A stretch of DNA of 64,000 nucleotides from Legionella sp. PATHC032 (GCF_026191185.1 NZ_JAPHOV010000001.1:370001-434000), one strand, 5' to 3'. Positions 12,401 to 25,106 are shown, counted from the stretch's first letter. Made by a program: numbers and translations. Notes: generated by a model from the sequence alone, not told the origin.

Positions 12401-13715
12401 TAAAAATCTAGTGGCAGTTTCTCGCTCAGGTGAAGTCACTATTGTTGATGAGTTCGGACGTGAGAGAGAGCGATATAAAGTTCCTTATGGTGCAGTAATT
12501 TCCGCGCAGGATAATTCTCCTGTTGAAGCTGGCCAGGTTATCGCAACGTGGGATCCTCATACGCATCCTGTTATTTCTGAAGTATCAGGTCGGTTAAAGT
12601 TTGTTGATCTTATTGATGGCATTACAATGAATAGACAAACTGATGAGTTAACCGGTTTAAGCAATATTGTAATAATAGATGCCAAACAACGGAGTGCAGC
12701 AGGCCGAGACTTACGCCCAATGGTAAAATTAGTTACTGATGAAGGGGATGACATTTATCTTGCTGGAACGAATGTCCCAGCACAATATTATCTGCCTGTC
12801 GATGCTATTGTAAACTTTGAAGACGGTAGTCTGGTGGGAATAGGAGATGTTATTGCCCGTATTCCGCAAGAACGGTCTAAAACCAGGGATATTACCGGGG
12901 GTTTACCAAGAGTGGCGGACTTGTTTGAAGCAAGAAAACCAAAAGACTCTGCAGTAATGGCAGAAGTATCAGGTTTGGTTAATTTTGGTAAAGAAACAAA
13001 AGGTAAGCGACGCTTGATTATCAATGTATCGGAAGATCAATGCCATGAAGAGTTGATTCCTAAATGGCGTCATATTTCAGTGTTTGAAGGTGAGCACGTA
13101 GAGCGTGGTGAAATCATTGCAGAGGGTGCACTTAATCCTCATGATATATTGCGCTTATTAGGTGTTGGTGCGCTGGCTAATTATATTGTAAATGAGGTCC
13201 AGGACGTATACCGTTTACAAGGTGTGAAAATTAATGATAAACACATTGAAGTAATTGTTAGACAGATGCTACGCAAGAGAGTGATTACCTTTGCCGGTGA
13301 TTCAAAATTCCTCGTAGGAGAGCAAGTGGAAGAGAGTGCCATGCTTCAGGAAAATGACAAGCTTCTTGCAGAAGGAAAGCAGATTGCTCGAGGTACTCCT
13401 ATTTTATTAGGAATCACAAAAGCCTCACTGGCAACAGAATCGTTTATATCAGCCGCTTCATTCCAGGAGACCACAAGAGTTTTGACTGAAGCAGCAGTAA
13501 GCGGAAAAATTGATGAATTGCGTGGTTTAAAAGAAAATGTGATGGTGGGCCGACTAATTCCAGCAGGAACTGGTTATACCTATCATCAAAGCCGAAAGGC
13601 AAAAAGAGCAAGGGCTGCAGCAGGTGGAGATACTTCAGCAACACACACAGTTACTGCAAGTGATGTTGAACACGCGTTGAGTGAAGCATTAAACGCGGAT
13701 AATCATGAACATTAA
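9468..13715 (+). CDS. rpoC: DNA-directed RNA polymerase subunit beta'
   Basis: RpoC is the largest RNA polymerase subunit. The zinc site [20 protein letters not shown], the catalytic loop [12 protein letters not shown] and the second zinc cluster [13 protein letters not shown] are present. TTG 9468 is preferred as start because GGAGG ends 7 nt before it, giving 1,415 residues. ATG 9510, which yields the more standard N-terminus [11 protein letters not shown] (1,401 residues), has no visible ribosome-binding site. Otherwise the gene is ordinary. Confidence 0.97.
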   Translation: MATLSNDPMKKAPVMSDLLGILKQQGQSEEFDAIKIALASPELIRSWSYGEVKKPETINYRTFKPERDGLFCAKTFGPVKDYECLCGKYKRLKHRGVICEKCGVELALAKVRRERMGHIELASPVAHIWFLKSLPSRIGLLLDMTLRDIERVLYFEAFVVVDPGMTELERGQLLNDEAYLDAMEQYGDEFDARMGAEAIRDLLRQIDLEDEIKNLREELPTTNSETKIKKITKRLKLLEAFYESGNKPEWMIMDVLPVLPPDLRPLVPLDGGRFATSDLNDLYRRVINRNNRLKRLLDLNAPDIIVRNEKRMLQESVDALLDNGRRGRAITGTNKRPLKSLADMIKGKQGRFRQNLLGKRVDYSGRSVIVVGPTLKLHQCGLPKKMALELFKPFIFSKLEFRGLATTIKAAKKMVEREESVVWDILDDVIREHPILLNRAPTLHRLGIQAFEPVLIEGKAIQLHPLVCTAYNADFDGDQMAVHVPLTLEAQLEARSLMMSTNNILSPASGEPIIVPSQDVVLGLYYLTREKVNALGEGKIYSSAQEAQNFYEAGHLDIHAKIKIRMPKEEGETGYHLVETTVGRAILAEILPKGMPFDYINRTMTKKVISKVIDSCYRKFGLKETVIFADQLMYTGFKYATRSGASIGIEDMEIPDDKASIIEHADNEVREIESQFRSGLVTNGERYNKVIDIWSRTNELVAKSMMSKIATEEVTDAKGNKVRQESFNPIFMMADSGARGSAAQIRQLAGMRGLMAAPDGSIIETPITANFREGLNVFQYFISTHGARKGLADTALKTANSGYLTRRLVDVAQDVVITEDDCGTDTGILMQPLIEGGDIVEPLHERVLGRVVASDVYIPTQTEPVVKAGTLLDEEWVEKLEKHGVDQVMVRSPITCQTRFGLCAKCYGRDLARGHLVNTGEAVGIIAAQSIGEPGTQLTMRTFHIGGAASRATAANNIQIKTKGVIRLHNIKTVTHENKNLVAVSRSGEVTIVDEFGRERERYKVPYGAVISAQDNSPVEAGQVIATWDPHTHPVISEVSGRLKFVDLIDGITMNRQTDELTGLSNIVIIDAKQRSAAGRDLRPMVKLVTDEGDDIYLAGTNVPAQYYLPVDAIVNFEDGSLVGIGDVIARIPQERSKTRDITGGLPRVADLFEARKPKDSAVMAEVSGLVNFGKETKGKRRLIINVSEDQCHEELIPKWRHISVFEGEHVERGEIIAEGALNPHDILRLLGVGALANYIVNEVQDVYRLQGVKINDKHIEVIVRQMLRKRVITFAGDSKFLVGEQVEESAMLQENDKLLAEGKQIARGTPILLGITKASLATESFISAASFQETTRVLTEAAVSGKIDELRGLKENVMVGRLIPAGTGYTYHQSRKAKRARAAAGGDTSATHTVTASDVEHALSEALNADNHEH

Positions 13716-13743
13716 TCGGGATTCAAAAATGGCAGATTTAAGC

Positions 13744-13772
13744 TTGACAAATCTGCCGTACCTATATAGAAT
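13744..13772 (+). promoter_or_regulatory. Promoter of the str operon (rpsL)
   Basis: TTGACA (13744-13749), a 17-nt spacer and TAGAAT (13767-13772) make a near-consensus sigma-70 promoter about 55 nt upstream of rpsL. The hairpin GGCAGATTT/AAATCTGCC (13732-13740 with 13749-13757) overlaps its -35 end and may also end or process the rpoBC transcript. Confidence 0.75.
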
Positions 13773-13828
13773 CCGGCCTCCTTATGCATTCAAAATATTC
13801 ACAAGTGACAGATCGGAGTTAAGTACAA

Positions 13829-14757
<929 letters not shown>

Positions 14758-14771
14758 GAGAGAGATAAGCC

Positions 14772-16856
14772 GTGGCAACTCCATTAAAACTATATAGAAA
14801 CATAGGCATTGCAGCCCACGTTGATGCTGGAAAAACAACAACTACAGAGCGAGTACTGTACTATACCGGTATGTCTCATAAGATTGGTGAAGTGCATGAT
14901 GGTGCTGCAACTATGGACTGGATGGTCCAAGAGCAGGAACGTGGTATTACCATTACTTCTGCTGCAACAACTTGCTATTGGTCTGGTATGGACAAACAAT
15001 TTGACTCCCACCGGATCAATATTATTGATACACCTGGACACGTAGACTTTATGATTGAAGTCGAACGTTCTTTGCGTGTATTAGATGGAGCAGTTGTTGT
15101 ATTTGATTCAGTTGCCGGCGTTGAACCTCAATCTGAAACAGTATGGCGTCAAGCTAATAAATATGGTGTTCCTCGTATCGTTTTTGTAAATAAAATGGAT
15201 AGGATGGGTGCCAATTTCCTAAGAGTTGTGAATCAGATAAAACAGCGATTAGGTTCTACTCCTGTAGTCTTACAATTACCAATTGGTGCAGAAGAAGAAT
15301 TCAAAGGTGTGATTGATCTCATCAAAATGAAGGCAATCCACTGGGATGAAGAAAATAAAGGCATGACGTTTAAATATCTTGATATCCCCGCTGATTTAAA
15401 AGCAACCTGCGAAGAGTATCGCGCACATATCATCGAAGCAGCAGCAGAATATTCCGAAGAGTTAATGGAAAAATATTTGGAAGGTGAAGAGTTCACAGAG
15501 ACTGAAATCAAAAAGGCTTTACGTCATTTGACAATTACAAATAAAGTTGTTCCAGTATTCTGCGGGTCAGCCTTTAAGAATAAAGGTGTACAAGCAGTAC
15601 TGGATGGTGTAATCGAATATTTACCATCACCCACCGACATTCCTGATATACAGGGAGTTGATGAGCATGGTGAGATAATACATAGAAAAACCAGTTATGA
15701 TGAACCATTCTCAGCATTAGCGTTTAAGATTGCTACAGATCCGTTTGTGGGTACTCTAACATATTTTAGAGCTTATTCTGGTATTCTCAAGAGTGGAGAT
15801 ACAGTATATAACTCAGTGAAGTGCAAGAAGGAGCGTATTGGCCGCCTCTTGCAGATGCATGCTAATTCTCGTGAAGAAATTAAGGAAGTGAGAGCAGGGG
15901 ATATAGCTGCTGCAGTTGGCCTTAAAACAGTAACCACTGGTGATACCTTGTGTGATCAAGACAAGGTTGTAATTTTAGAAAGAATGGATTTTCCCGATCC
16001 GGTGATTGCAGTTGCTGTTGAACCAAAGACTAAAGCAGATCAGGAAAAAATGGGAATTGCGTTAGGCAAATTAGCCCAAGAAGACCCTTCTTTTAGAGTT
16101 CATACTGATGAAGAGTCAGGTCAGACAATTATTCAAGGTATGGGTGAGTTACATCTTGAAATCATTGTTGACCGCATGAAGAGAGAGTTCAATGTAGAAG
16201 CTAATGTTGGTAAACCTCAGGTTGCATACCGAGAGACACTGAAGCAAGCTGTTGAACAAGAAGGTAAATTCGTAAGACAATCAGGTGGACGTGGTCAGTA
16301 TGGTCATGTGTGGTTGAAAATTGAACCACAAGAGCCTGGAAAGGGTTATGAGTTTATCAATGCCATCGTTGGTGGTGTCATTCCAAAAGAATATATCCCT
16401 GCAGTAGATAAAGGGATACAAGAACAAATGCAAAATGGTGTAATTGCTGGATATCCAGTAGTAGATGTTAAAGTTACACTGTTTGATGGTTCATTCCATG
16501 AAGTGGATTCAAGCGAAATGGCATTTAAGATCGCAGGATCTCAATGCTTCAAGCAAGGTGCATTAAAGGCTAAACCTGTACTTCTTGAGCCAATCATGAG
16601 TGTCGAAGTTGTTACACCCGAAGATTACATGGGTGATGTTATGGGTGATCTAAACAGACGACGTGGATTAGTTCAAGGTATGGAAGACTCCCCAGCAGGC
16701 AAAATTGTTAGGGCAGAAGTACCTCTTGCAGAGATGTTTGGTTATTCAACTGACTTACGTTCTGCTACACAAGGAAGAGCAACCTACACTATGGAGTTTT
16801 GTAAGTACGCAGAAGCACCAACAAATATTGCTGAAGCAATTATCAAGAAACAATAA
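14772..16856 (+). CDS. fusA: Elongation factor G
   Basis: EF-G, 694 residues, is the translocation GTPase. It has the P-loop AHVDAGKTT, the switch motif [17 protein letters not shown] and NKMDR, then domains II to V. The start is GTG 14772 after GAGAGATAAG. It lies in the standard str order rpsL-rpsG-fusA-tuf and is followed by tuf after 20 nt. Confidence 0.98.
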
Positions 16857-16876
16857 AAGTTAACGAGGTTATTGAA

Positions 16877-18067
16877 ATGGCGAAGGAAAAATTTGAACGT
16901 AAGAAGCCGCACGTAAACGTGGGTACGATTGGTCACGTAGACCATGGTAAGACGACATTGACAGCAGCTATTACAACGATTATGGCGAAGAAGTATGGTG
17001 GTACAGCGAAGGCGTACGATCAAATTGATGCTGCGCCAGAAGAAAGAGAGCGTGGGATTACAATTTCTACAGCACACGTTGAATATGAATCAGCGAGTAG
17101 ACATTATGCACACGTAGACTGCCCAGGCCATGCTGACTATGTTAAGAACATGATTACTGGTGCTGCGCAAATGGACGGAGCGATACTGGTTGTATCAGCG
17201 GCTGATGGTCCTATGCCACAAACGAGGGAACATATACTATTGTCTCGCCAGGTAGGTGTTCCATATATAGTTGTGTTCATGAACAAAGCGGATATGGTTG
17301 ATGACCCTGAATTATTAGAACTAGTGGAAATGGAAGTGCGTGATTTGCTAAGCAGTTACGATTTCCCTGGGGATGATATACCTATTGTTGTAGGTTCAGC
17401 CTTAAAAGCATTGGAAGGCGAAGACAGTGACATCGGTGTTAAGGCTATTGAGAAACTGGTTGAGACAATGGATTCTTATATTCCTGAGCCAGTTAGAAAC
17501 ATAGACAAGCCATTTTTATTGCCGATTGAAGACGTATTTTCAATTTCTGGACGCGGAACAGTGGTCACTGGTCGTGTTGAGAGCGGAATTGTTAAAGTTG
17601 GTGAAGAAGTTGAAATTGTTGGAATAAGAGACACCCAAAAGACTACTTGTACTGGTGTTGAGATGTTCCGTAAATTACTTGATGAAGGTCGAGCTGGTGA
17701 TAACGTTGGTGTGTTATTACGTGGTACGAAGCGAGACGAAGTGGAGCGTGGACAGGTATTGGCTAAGCCAGGTACTATTAAGCCACACACCAAGTTTGAA
17801 GCAGAAGTGTATGTGTTATCCAAGGAAGAAGGCGGACGCCATACTCCATTTTTTAATGGTTACCGTCCACAATTCTATTTCAGAACTACTGACGTGACAG
17901 GTACTTGTGACTTGCCATCAGGAGTTGAAATGGTAATGCCTGGAGATAATGTGCAATTAGTTGTTAGCTTGCATGCTCCAATTGCGATGGATGAAGGTTT
18001 AAGATTCGCAATTAGAGAGGGTGGCCGTACAGTTGGCGCCGGTGTAGTCGCTAAAATAATCGAGTAA
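16877..18067 (+). CDS. tuf: Elongation factor Tu (copy 2)
   Basis: The second EF-Tu, 396 residues, sits in the tufA position behind fusA. The protein is identical to copy 1 and, as far as I could compare, so is the DNA from ATG through TAAA; upstream (GAGGTTATTGAA) and downstream bases differ. It is followed after 5 nt by rpsJ, joining the str and S10 operons. Codon use (many GCG and CGT) is more biased than in neighbouring accessory genes, as expected for the most abundant cell protein. Confidence 0.98.
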
Positions 18068-18072
18068 AAAAA

Positions 18073-18390
18073 ATGAGCAGCAATCAAAATATTAAAATAA
18101 GATTAAAATCGTTTGATCATCGGTTGATTGATTTATCAACACGAGAAATTGTTGATACTGCAAAAAGAACTGGCGCACAAATACGTGGGCCAATTCCATT
18201 GCCTATCAGAAAAGAAAAATTTACTGTATTGACTTCACCGCATGTAAACAAAGATGCAAGAGATCAATATGAATTACGTACTCATAAACGCCTGGTCGTT
18301 ATTGTTCATCCAACTGAAAAAACTGTAGATGCTTTAATGAAATTGGATTTGGCTGCCGGGGTTGATGTTCAGATAAGCCTTGATGACTAG
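18073..18390 (+). CDS. rpsJ: 30S ribosomal protein S10
   Basis: S10, 105 residues, is a 30S head protein and also the NusE partner in antitermination. The motif [23 protein letters not shown] is intact. The ATG lies only 5 nt after the tuf stop and has no good ribosome-binding site of its own, so translation is probably coupled to tuf. No separate S10-operon leader fits in the gap. Confidence 0.96.
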   Translation: MSSNQNIKIRLKSFDHRLIDLSTREIVDTAKRTGAQIRGPIPLPIRKEKFTVLTSPHVNKDARDQYELRTHKRLVVIVHPTEKTVDALMKLDLAAGVDVQISLDD

Positions 18391-18424
18391 ATAATAAGGC
18401 AAAGGATATTAAAGAGGTGTTACA

Positions 18425-19075
18425 ATGATGATCGGTTTATTAGGCCGTAAGATCGGTATGACGCGTGTCTTCACACCAGAAGGAGTTTCTGTTCCTGTTT
18501 CTGTTGTAGAGGTTCAGCCGAATCGCGTTTCTCAAGTAAAAACATCAGCGAATGATGGTTATTCAGCTGTACAGTTAACTGGTGGTACAAAAAAATCGAG
18601 TAAAGTGAGTAAGCCAATGGCTGGTCATTTTGCTAAAGCAGAAATAGAAGCTGGTGATATGCAAGTAGAATTTCGTATAGATTCAGAAGATGCATTTACA
18701 CCGGGTCAAGTAATATCTGTCGCTGATGTATTCACTGCTGGGCAATATGTAGATGTATCAGGTTTGACTAAAGGTAAAGGTTTTGCAGGAACTGTAAAGA
18801 GATATAACTTTAGAACTCAAGATGCATCACATGGTAACTCAAGATCGCATAGAGTCCCTGGTTCTATAGGACAAAACCAAACTCCAGGCCGTGTTTTTAA
18901 AGGGAAAAAAATGGCCGGTCACATGGGTAATGCTCGATGTACAATTCAAAGTCTGGAATTGGTGAAAGTTGACTCTGAAAGAAATTTATTGCTCATTAAA
19001 GGTGCAATTCCTGGTGCTCCAGGTTCTAGAGTAGAAATTAAGCCTGCAGTCAAAAAGCAAGTGCGAGGTGAGTGA
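18425..19075 (+). CDS. rplC: 50S ribosomal protein L3
   Basis: L3, 216 residues, is an early-assembly protein reaching the peptidyl transferase centre. [13 protein letters not shown] at the N-terminus and the loop [20 protein letters not shown] are typical. Two ATGs (18425, 18428) stand in tandem behind AAAGAGGTG, and either may be used. It overlaps rplD by one base. Confidence 0.97.
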   Translation: MMIGLLGRKIGMTRVFTPEGVSVPVSVVEVQPNRVSQVKTSANDGYSAVQLTGGTKKSSKVSKPMAGHFAKAEIEAGDMQVEFRIDSEDAFTPGQVISVADVFTAGQYVDVSGLTKGKGFAGTVKRYNFRTQDASHGNSRSHRVPGSIGQNQTPGRVFKGKKMAGHMGNARCTIQSLELVKVDSERNLLLIKGAIPGAPGSRVEIKPAVKKQVRGE

Positions 19076-19680
19076 TGGAAATTACTACAATAGATACAAA
19101 GTCAAAATTAAAGCTAAATAAAGAAGTCTTTGCTTATACCTATAACGAAGGCCTGGTTCATCAAGCAGTTGTTGCTTTCATGAACAATGCACGAAGTGGT
19201 AATAGTGCTCAGAAAACACGTTCTGAGGTTAGCGGCGGTGGTAAAAAACCTTGGAACCAAAAAGGAACTGGTCGTGCAAGAGCAGGGACCATTCGAAGTC
19301 CTTTATGGAGAAGTGGGGGAGTAACTTTTGCGTCTAAGAAAAGAGATTATTCGCAAAAACTTAATAAAAAAATGTACAAACGTGCATTACGTAGTATAAT
19401 CTCCGAACTTTGCCGTACTGGCAATTTAGTGGTTGTCAGTGATTTCCAATGTGATAATCACAAAACCAAGGATTTTCTCAAAAAAATGAATCAGATGGAT
19501 ATAAATAATGCTCTGATCATAATGAGTGAAGTTGGCGAAAATGAATACCTTGGTTCAAGAAACCTAATTGATTATGATATCTGTGATGTTACAACTATAG
19601 ATCCTGTTTCCTTACTACGATTTGAGAAAGTTGTTGTTACAGAAGCTGCAATTAAAAAAATTGAGGAACAGTTACAATGA
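19075..19680 (+). CDS. rplD: 50S ribosomal protein L4
   Basis: L4, 201 residues, lines the peptide exit tunnel and in E. coli also regulates the S10 operon. The extended loop with [19 protein letters not shown] is present. ATG 19075 overlaps the rplC stop (TGATG); the in-frame GTG at 19072 is less likely. No S10-type leader through which L4 could act is seen upstream. Confidence 0.96.
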   Translation: MEITTIDTKSKLKLNKEVFAYTYNEGLVHQAVVAFMNNARSGNSAQKTRSEVSGGGKKPWNQKGTGRARAGTIRSPLWRSGGVTFASKKRDYSQKLNKKMYKRALRSIISELCRTGNLVVVSDFQCDNHKTKDFLKKMNQMDINNALIIMSEVGENEYLGSRNLIDYDICDVTTIDPVSLLRFEKVVVTEAAIKKIEEQLQ

Positions 19681-19973
19681 ACGCTGAGAGATTGATGATG
19701 GTTCTTAGGGAACCACATACTTCTGAAAAAGCAACTGTCATGGCCGATAAGTTTAAACAGTTCACTTTCAAAGTACTGAAAAATGCGACTAAGACTGAAA
19801 TTAAATTAGCAGTTGAACATATATTTAATGTAAAAGTTAAAAGTGTATCTGTTGTCAATGTGAAGGGTAAATCTAAACGCTTTAAACAAACCAGTGGAAA
19901 GCGAAGTGACTGGAAGAAGGCATTTGTCTCTCTTCATGCAGACCAAGATATTGACTTTACAGTTACTGAATAA
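19677..19973 (+). CDS. rplW: 50S ribosomal protein L23
   Basis: L23, 98 residues, sits at the tunnel exit and is the docking point for trigger factor and SRP. The [13 protein letters not shown] stretch and the [15 protein letters not shown] strand-loop match the family. It overlaps rplD by 4 nt (ATGA), implying translational coupling. Confidence 0.96.
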   Translation: MNAERLMMVLREPHTSEKATVMADKFKQFTFKVLKNATKTEIKLAVEHIFNVKVKSVSVVNVKGKSKRFKQTSGKRSDWKKAFVSLHADQDIDFTVTE

Positions 19974-19984
19974 GGCAGATAAAG

Positions 19985-20812
19985 ATGGCACTATTAAAAT
20001 CTAAACCGACTTCACCCGGAAAACGAGGTGAAATACGTGTTGTACATCACAATATCTATAAAGGAAAGCCACATGCTGCATTAGTTGAAAAACTAAAAAA
20101 GACAGGTGGAAGAAATAATCAAGGTCGTATAACAGTTCGACATATTGGTGGTGGTCAACGTCAAAAGTATCGAATTATAGACTTTAAACGCAATAAGGAT
20201 GGTATATTAGGTCGTGTTGAGAGATTGGAGTATGATCCAAACAGAACTGCTTTAATTGCATTGATATCTTACAAAGATGGTGAAAAACGCTATATTATAG
20301 CGCCATCAAATTTGGAAGTTGGTGCTACAATTCAAAGTGGAGCTGATTCACCGATAAGTGTAGGGAACTGTCTTCCGTTAAAAAATATACCTGTAGGTAC
20401 AACAATTCATTGTGTTGAAATGAAGCCTGGTAAAGGCGCTCAAATGCTACGAAGTGCTGGTTGCAGCGGACAACTTGTTGCAAAAGAGGGTGTTTATGCA
20501 ACTTTAAGATTACGCTCAGGTGAGATGCGCAAGATACATGTTTTATGCCGAGCTGTAATTGGTGAAGTAAGTAATAGTGAGCACAACTTAAGAGCTTTGG
20601 GTAAAGCAGGTGCTAAGCGATGGAGAGGAATACGTCCCACTGTTCGCGGAGTTGCGATGAACCCAGTTGATCACCCGCATGGTGGTGGTGAAGGACGCAC
20701 ATCAGGTGGACGTCATCCCGTATCTCCATGGGGTTTACCAACAAAAGGCTATAAAACTAGAAGCAATAAGCGTACTGACACATTTATTGTCAGAGGGCGT
20801 AAGAAGAAATAA
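19985..20812 (+). CDS. rplB: 50S ribosomal protein L2
   Basis: L2, 275 residues, is needed for subunit joining and peptidyl transferase activity. The C-terminal signature [18 protein letters not shown] carries the conserved histidine. Length and basic tail (RGRKKK) are normal. It is preceded by an AAGGCAGATAAAG region after rplW. Confidence 0.98.
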   Translation: MALLKSKPTSPGKRGEIRVVHHNIYKGKPHAALVEKLKKTGGRNNQGRITVRHIGGGQRQKYRIIDFKRNKDGILGRVERLEYDPNRTALIALISYKDGEKRYIIAPSNLEVGATIQSGADSPISVGNCLPLKNIPVGTTIHCVEMKPGKGAQMLRSAGCSGQLVAKEGVYATLRLRSGEMRKIHVLCRAVIGEVSNSEHNLRALGKAGAKRWRGIRPTVRGVAMNPVDHPHGGGEGRTSGGRHPVSPWGLPTKGYKTRSNKRTDTFIVRGRKKK

Positions 20813-20830
20813 TTAATAAGAGGATATCAA

Positions 20831-21109
20831 GTGGCTCGTTCAATTAGAAAAGGTCCATTTATTGACCATCATTTGATCAGCAAGGTAGAAGCTGCAATCG
20901 AATCAAAATCAAAGAAGCCAATTAAAACTTGGTCTAGACGTTCTACAATCGTTCCTGAAATGATTGATTTAACGATTGCTGTACATAACGGCAAAGACCA
21001 CGTTCCTGTATTTATTACAGATAATATGGTTGGTCATAAATTAGGTGAGTTTGCCATGACTCGTACATTCAAGGGCCACTCTGGGGACAGAAAGGCTAAA
21101 GGTAAGTAA
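20831..21109 (+). CDS. rpsS: 30S ribosomal protein S19
   Basis: S19, 92 residues, binds with S13 in the 30S head. The start is GTG after AAGAGGATATCAA. The signature with [21 protein letters not shown] is complete. Confidence 0.97.
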   Translation: MARSIRKGPFIDHHLISKVEAAIESKSKKPIKTWSRRSTIVPEMIDLTIAVHNGKDHVPVFITDNMVGHKLGEFAMTRTFKGHSGDRKAKGK

Positions 21110-21118
21110 GAGGATATG

Positions 21119-21454
21119 ATGGAAGTAACAGCTAAATTAAAAGGTGCTCCTTTATCCGCACAAAAGGGTAGATTAGTAGCCGATATGATACGTAATATGA
21201 ATGTATCTGGTGCGCTTGATGTCCTCAAGTTTACACCAAAAAAAGGTGCTAAATTAATGCTTAAGTTATTAGAGTCAGCTATTGCTAATGCTGAAAATAA
21301 TAATGGAGCTGATATCGATGATCTAAAAGTAGGCATGGTATGCGTTGATGAAGCAACAACTTTAAAACGTATTAGTCCCAGAGCTAAGGGTAGAGCAAAT
21401 AGAATTTGCAAACGTACCTGCCATATAACTATTAAAGTGTCTGACGAGGAATAG
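21119..21454 (+). CDS. rplV: 50S ribosomal protein L22
   Basis: L22, 111 residues, has a beta-hairpin lining the exit tunnel. The C-terminal block [20 protein letters not shown] is present. Two ATGs, 21116 and 21119, lie behind AAGAGGAT; the second has the better spacing and gives the usual MEVTAKLKG start. It is followed by rpsC after 2 nt. Confidence 0.96.
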   Translation: MEVTAKLKGAPLSAQKGRLVADMIRNMNVSGALDVLKFTPKKGAKLMLKLLESAIANAENNNGADIDDLKVGMVCVDEATTLKRISPRAKGRANRICKRTCHITIKVSDEE

Positions 21455-21456
21455 CA

Positions 21457-22113
21457 ATGGGACAAAAAGTTAACCCAATAGGTATACGCCTTGGAATAAT
21501 CAAAGATTGGAACTCGAAATGGTTTGCAGGAAAGAGATATGCTGAGTTTCTAATTCAGGATATAAAACTTCGAAATGAACTTAAAAAGAAATTAATGGCT
21601 GCGGCTGTAAGTAAAATTCTTATAGAGAGACCAGCTAATAATGCTGTTGTTACTATCTTGACAGCAAGACCTGGAGTTATTATTGGCAAAAAAGGCGGAG
21701 GGATTGAAACACTTCGCAAGGAAATTTCGGATAACCTGGGTGTACCAGTTCATTTGAATATTGAAGAAGTGAAAAAGCCTGAGCTGGATGCTACTTTGGT
21801 GGCTGAAGGTATTGCTCAGCAGCTAGAGCAACGAGTCATGTTCAGACGCGCTATGAAACGTGCTGTTACCTCTGCTCTTAAAGCTGGTGCAAAAGGTATT
21901 AAAATTTGTGTAAGTGGACGATTAGGTGGTGCTGAAATTGCAAGAAGTGAATGGTACAGAGAAGGAAGAGTACCTTTACATACTTTTAGAGCTGACATTG
22001 ATTATGGTACCGCTGAATCCAAAACTACCTACGGAATTATTGGTGTAAAAGTCTGGATCTTTAAGGGTGAAATTCTCCCGCAAAAGAAAAGATCAACAGA
22101 AAACGCCCAGTGA
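21457..22113 (+). CDS. rpsC: 30S ribosomal protein S3
   Basis: S3, 218 residues, has an N-terminal KH domain ([21 protein letters not shown]) and the C-terminal S3 domain ([23 protein letters not shown]). It forms part of the mRNA entry tunnel with S4 and S5. The C-terminal tail is shorter than in E. coli (233 residues), within the normal range. Confidence 0.97.
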   Translation: MGQKVNPIGIRLGIIKDWNSKWFAGKRYAEFLIQDIKLRNELKKKLMAAAVSKILIERPANNAVVTILTARPGVIIGKKGGGIETLRKEISDNLGVPVHLNIEEVKKPELDATLVAEGIAQQLEQRVMFRRAMKRAVTSALKAGAKGIKICVSGRLGGAEIARSEWYREGRVPLHTFRADIDYGTAESKTTYGIIGVKVWIFKGEILPQKKRSTENAQ

Positions 22114-22129
22114 GTGAGGATTAGAAATT

Positions 22130-22543
22130 ATGTTACAACCAAAGCGTACTAAGTACCGAAAACAAATGAAGGGTCGTAATAAGGGTTTGGCTCTTCGTGG
22201 TAGTAAAATTAGTTTCGGTGAGTTTGGTCTTAAGGCTGTAGAGCGCGGACGTTTAACTGCTAGACAAATAGAAGCAGCGCGAAGAGCTATGACACGACAT
22301 ATAAAGCGTGGTGGTAAAATTTGGATTAGAGTGTTTCCAGACAAGCCAATCACACAAAAACCACTTGAAGTTAGACAAGGTAAGGGTAAGGGAAGTGTTG
22401 AGTATTGGGTAGCTCAAATACAACCAGGTAAGGTTTTATTTGAAATGGAAGGTGTTAGTAAAGAACTTGCAATGGAAGCATTTGACCTTGCAAAAGCAAA
22501 ACTTCCTTTCAAAGTGATGTTTGAAGAGCGGACGGTAATGTAA
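22130..22543 (+). CDS. rplP: 50S ribosomal protein L16
   Basis: L16, 137 residues, contacts the A-site tRNA elbow and is needed for late 50S assembly. [19 protein letters not shown] and the [18 protein letters not shown] block are diagnostic. Its last base overlaps the rpmC start. Confidence 0.97.
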
Positions 22544-22737
22544 TGAAAAAAATAGATGAATTGCGCAATATGTCAGTTGAGGAATTGCAAAATGAATTGC
22601 TTTCATTACGTAAAGATCAGTTTAATTTACGAATGAAAAAAGCAAGTGGCTCACTAGATAAAACACATCTGATCACTATGGTGCGTAAGTCAGTGGCAAA
22701 AGTTAAAACAATCTTGACTGAAAAGGCAGGTAAGTGA
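22543..22737 (+). CDS. rpmC: 50S ribosomal protein L29
   Basis: L29, 64 residues, is a two-helix protein near the tunnel exit. The [29 protein letters not shown] first helix (residues about 6-30) is typical. It starts on the final A of the rplP stop (TAATGA overlap). Confidence 0.95.
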
Positions 22738-22738
22738 A

Positions 22739-22993
22739 ATGTCTACTAATAGTGAATCAAATGCCAGAACAATGATTGGAAAAGTAGTTAGCGACAAAAT
22801 GGATAAAACTATTGTAGTTATGATTGAACGTACTGTGAAACATCCAAAGTATGGGAAAATCATGAAGCGAAGAACTAAACTACATGCACATGATGAAAAT
22901 CAAGTTTGCCGAGTTGGTAATACCGTAAAAATCCGTGAGTCACGACCACTCTCTAAAACGAAAAGCTGGGTATTAGTCGAAGTAATTTCATAA
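22739..22993 (+). CDS. rpsQ: 30S ribosomal protein S17
   Basis: S17, 84 residues, is a beta-barrel primary 16S binder. [16 protein letters not shown] and [20 protein letters not shown] are characteristic. It starts 1 nt after rpmC and is the last cistron before the hairpin and promoter that separate the S10 and spc groups. Confidence 0.96.
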   Translation: MSTNSESNARTMIGKVVSDKMDKTIVVMIERTVKHPKYGKIMKRRTKLHAHDENQVCRVGNTVKIRESRPLSKTKSWVLVEVIS

Positions 22994-23022
22994 GTAACTT
23001 AATTGTTTTACTTTTAAAACCC

Positions 23023-23055
23023 TAAAAGGCCTGATATAATCAGCAGCCTTTTTCT
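23023..23055 (+). terminator. Terminator-like hairpin between rpsQ and rplN
   Basis: AAAAGGC/GCCTTTT flank an inner CTGAT/ATCAG stem with a small CA bulge, and the 3' arm ends in a T-run (CCTTTTTC). It looks like a rho-independent terminator or attenuator at the S10/spc boundary. The -10 element of the promoter listed separately lies within its loop and arm. Confidence 0.6.
23032..23040 (+). promoter_or_regulatory. Extended -10 promoter for the spc group (rplN)
   Basis: TGATATAAT (23032-23040) is a perfect extended -10 element (TG, one base, TATAAT). The -35 region is weak (TTTTAA), as is allowed with an extended -10. Initiation would fall near 23047, about 35 nt before rplN. E. coli also has an spc promoter in this position. 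Confidence 0.6.
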
Positions 23056-23081
23056 GGTCGAAATTAGATCTGGAGAGAAAA

Positions 23082-23447
23082 ATGATCCAAATGCAGACAG
23101 TGCTTGAAGTAGCTGATAACAGCGGAGCACGTAAAGTAATGTGTATTAAAGTACTTGGTGGATCACACAGACGGTATGCCCGTGTAGGTGATGTAATTAA
23201 AGTAAGCGTGAAAGATGCTATACCAAGAAGTAAGGTAAAAAAAGGTGCTGTAATGAGAGCGGTAGTGGTTAGAACTGCTCAAGGTGTGAGAAGAGATGAT
23301 GGTTCATTGATTCGATTTGATGATAATGCAGCAGTTCTTTTAAACAACCAAAACGAGCCAATAGGCACACGTATATTTGGCCCGGTTACACGCGAGTTAA
23401 GAGAAAGATTTATGAAGATAATTTCTCTTGCCGCAGAGGTTTTGTAA
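23082..23447 (+). CDS. rplN: 50S ribosomal protein L14
   Basis: L14, 121 residues, lies at the subunit interface. [19 protein letters not shown] and the C-terminal [18 protein letters not shown] are standard. CTGGAGAG precedes the start. It begins the spc group. Confidence 0.97.
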   Translation: MIQMQTVLEVADNSGARKVMCIKVLGGSHRRYARVGDVIKVSVKDAIPRSKVKKGAVMRAVVVRTAQGVRRDDGSLIRFDDNAAVLLNNQNEPIGTRIFGPVTRELRERFMKIISLAAEVL

Positions 23448-23459
23448 GAAGGATTAGAT

Positions 23460-23789
23460 ATGAAACGTATTAAAACAGGCGATGAAGTAATTGTTATTGC
23501 CGGTAAAAGTAAAGGTCATATAGGTAAGGTTTTAAGAGTAATTGATGATGCCGTTGTAGTGGAAGGTGGAAATCTAATTAAAAAGCATATTAAACCTAAT
23601 CCACAAAAGCCTGAAAATAAGGGTGGTATTATTTCGCGTGAAGCTCCATTGCACGTTTCAAATGTGGCTCATTACAATCCTGTTACAAAAAAGGCAGATA
23701 AGGTTGGCTTTAAATATCTTGAGAATAATGGCGTTAGCAAAAAGGTTAGATATTATAAATCTAACAATGAAATAATTGACCGTATATAG
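23460..23789 (+). CDS. rplX: 50S ribosomal protein L24
   Basis: L24, 109 residues, is an assembly initiator. The N-terminal KOW motif [21 protein letters not shown] and the downstream [13 protein letters not shown] stretch are clear. It follows rplN by 12 nt. Confidence 0.96.
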   Translation: MKRIKTGDEVIVIAGKSKGHIGKVLRVIDDAVVVEGGNLIKKHIKPNPQKPENKGGIISREAPLHVSNVAHYNPVTKKADKVGFKYLENNGVSKKVRYYKSNNEIIDRI

Positions 23790-23804
23790 AGTTAGGTGAT
23801 TGAA

Positions 23805-24356
23805 ATGGCGAGACTTAAAGAATTTTATAAGAAAGACGTCGTCACTATGATGATGAAACGGTTCAACTATTCGAGTGTGATGGAAGTTCCCAGGATTCTC
23901 AAAATTACTCTGAATATGGGAGTTGGAGAAGCTGTTGGTGACAAAAAAGTGATGAATCATGCCATTGAAGACATGACACTGATTTCTGGTCAGAAGCCCG
24001 TCGTCACAAAGGCAAGAAAATCAATAGCTGGTTTTAAAATAAGAGAGGGATGGCCAATTGGTTGTAAAGTGACACTCAGACGAGAACGCATGTATGAGTT
24101 TCTAGATAGATTAATATCTATTACTTTACCTCGAGTAAGAGATTTTCGTGGTTTGAATCCAAAATCTTTTGATGGAACAGGAAACTACAGTATGGGAATC
24201 CATGAGCAAATCGTGTTTCCAGAGATTGATTATGATAAAACTGACGGAATACGAGGTTTAGATATTTGTATTACAACAAGTGCTAAAACAAATGAAGAAG
24301 CTAAAGCTTTGTTAGAAGCATTTAATCTTCCACTGAAAGACAAAGATAGAAAATAA
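23805..24356 (+). CDS. rplE: 50S ribosomal protein L5
   Basis: L5, 183 residues, binds 5S rRNA and P-site t[29 protein letters not shown] and [17 protein letters not shown] are present. ATG 23805 is chosen over GTG 23796 because TAGGTGA lies 5 nt before it and the family starts MARLKEFY. Confidence 0.97.
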
Positions 24357-24368
24357 AAGGGTGAAATT

Positions 24369-24671
24369 GTGGCTAAAAAATCAATGCTGATGCGAGAGTC
24401 AAAGCGTGCGAAGCTGGTAGAAAAGTACAGACAACGCCGAAACGAGTTAAAACAATTGATTAAATCATCTGATGATTTCCAGATAATAATGGAAAGTCAG
24501 GCAAAACTAGCAAAATTACCAGTTAATTCAAATCCTGTTCGCTATGTTACTCGATGCAAGCAATGTGGAAGACCACACGCAGTTTATCGCAAGTTTAATC
24601 TTTGCAGAATTTGTTTAAGACAACAGCTTATGGTGGGGAATATCCCTGGCGGTAGAAAATCAAGCTGGTAA
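24369..24671 (+). CDS. rpsN: 30S ribosomal protein S14
   Basis: S14, 100 residues, is of the long type. The start is GTG after AAGGGTGAAATT. The C-terminal half has [22 protein letters not shown], so four cysteines are kept even though the protein has the long N-terminal half typical of zinc-free S14; whether zinc is bound cannot be told. It reads normally into the rpsH gap. Confidence 0.96.
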   Translation: MAKKSMLMRESKRAKLVEKYRQRRNELKQLIKSSDDFQIIMESQAKLAKLPVNSNPVRYVTRCKQCGRPHAVYRKFNLCRICLRQQLMVGNIPGGRKSSW

Positions 24672-24693
24672 ACTATTTTATTGGAGAATAATT

Positions 24694-25089
24694 GTGAGTA
24701 TGCATGATCCAATTGCTGATATGCTGACTAGAATTAGAAATGGTCAACAAGCAAAACATCAGCAAGTAACATTGGTTTCTTCTAAGTTAAAGGAAGAAAT
24801 AGCTCGAGTTTTGAAGGAAGAAGGATATATACAAGACTTTTTTATTGAAGCATTACCAAATGGTTTGAAATCAATTACTTTAAAACTAAAGTACTATCAT
24901 GGAAGACCTGTAATTGAATTTATTAAGCGCATTAGTCGTCCAGGTTTGAGGGTATATAAGTCATACAAAGATTTGCATTCAATCCCTGGATTTGGTGTGG
25001 CTATTCTTTCTACGTCTAAAGGTATAATGACCCATGTATCAGCAAAAGTAAAAGGTGTTGGTGGCGAAGTCATTTGTGAAGTGGCTTAA
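24694..25089 (+). CDS. rpsH: 30S ribosomal protein S8
   Basis: S8, 131 residues, binds the central domain of 16S rRNA and represses the spc operon in E. coli. The N-terminus [18 protein letters not shown] parallels the E. coli MSMQDPIADML. GTG 24694 is preferred to ATG 24700, since TTGGAG ends 7 nt upstream. The C-terminal block with [13 protein letters not shown] is intact. Confidence 0.96.
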   Translation: MSMHDPIADMLTRIRNGQQAKHQQVTLVSSKLKEEIARVLKEEGYIQDFFIEALPNGLKSITLKLKYYHGRPVIEFIKRISRPGLRVYKSYKDLHSIPGFGVAILSTSKGIMTHVSAKVKGVGGEVICEVA

Positions 25090-25106
25090 TACTTGCGAGG
25101 AATGAT

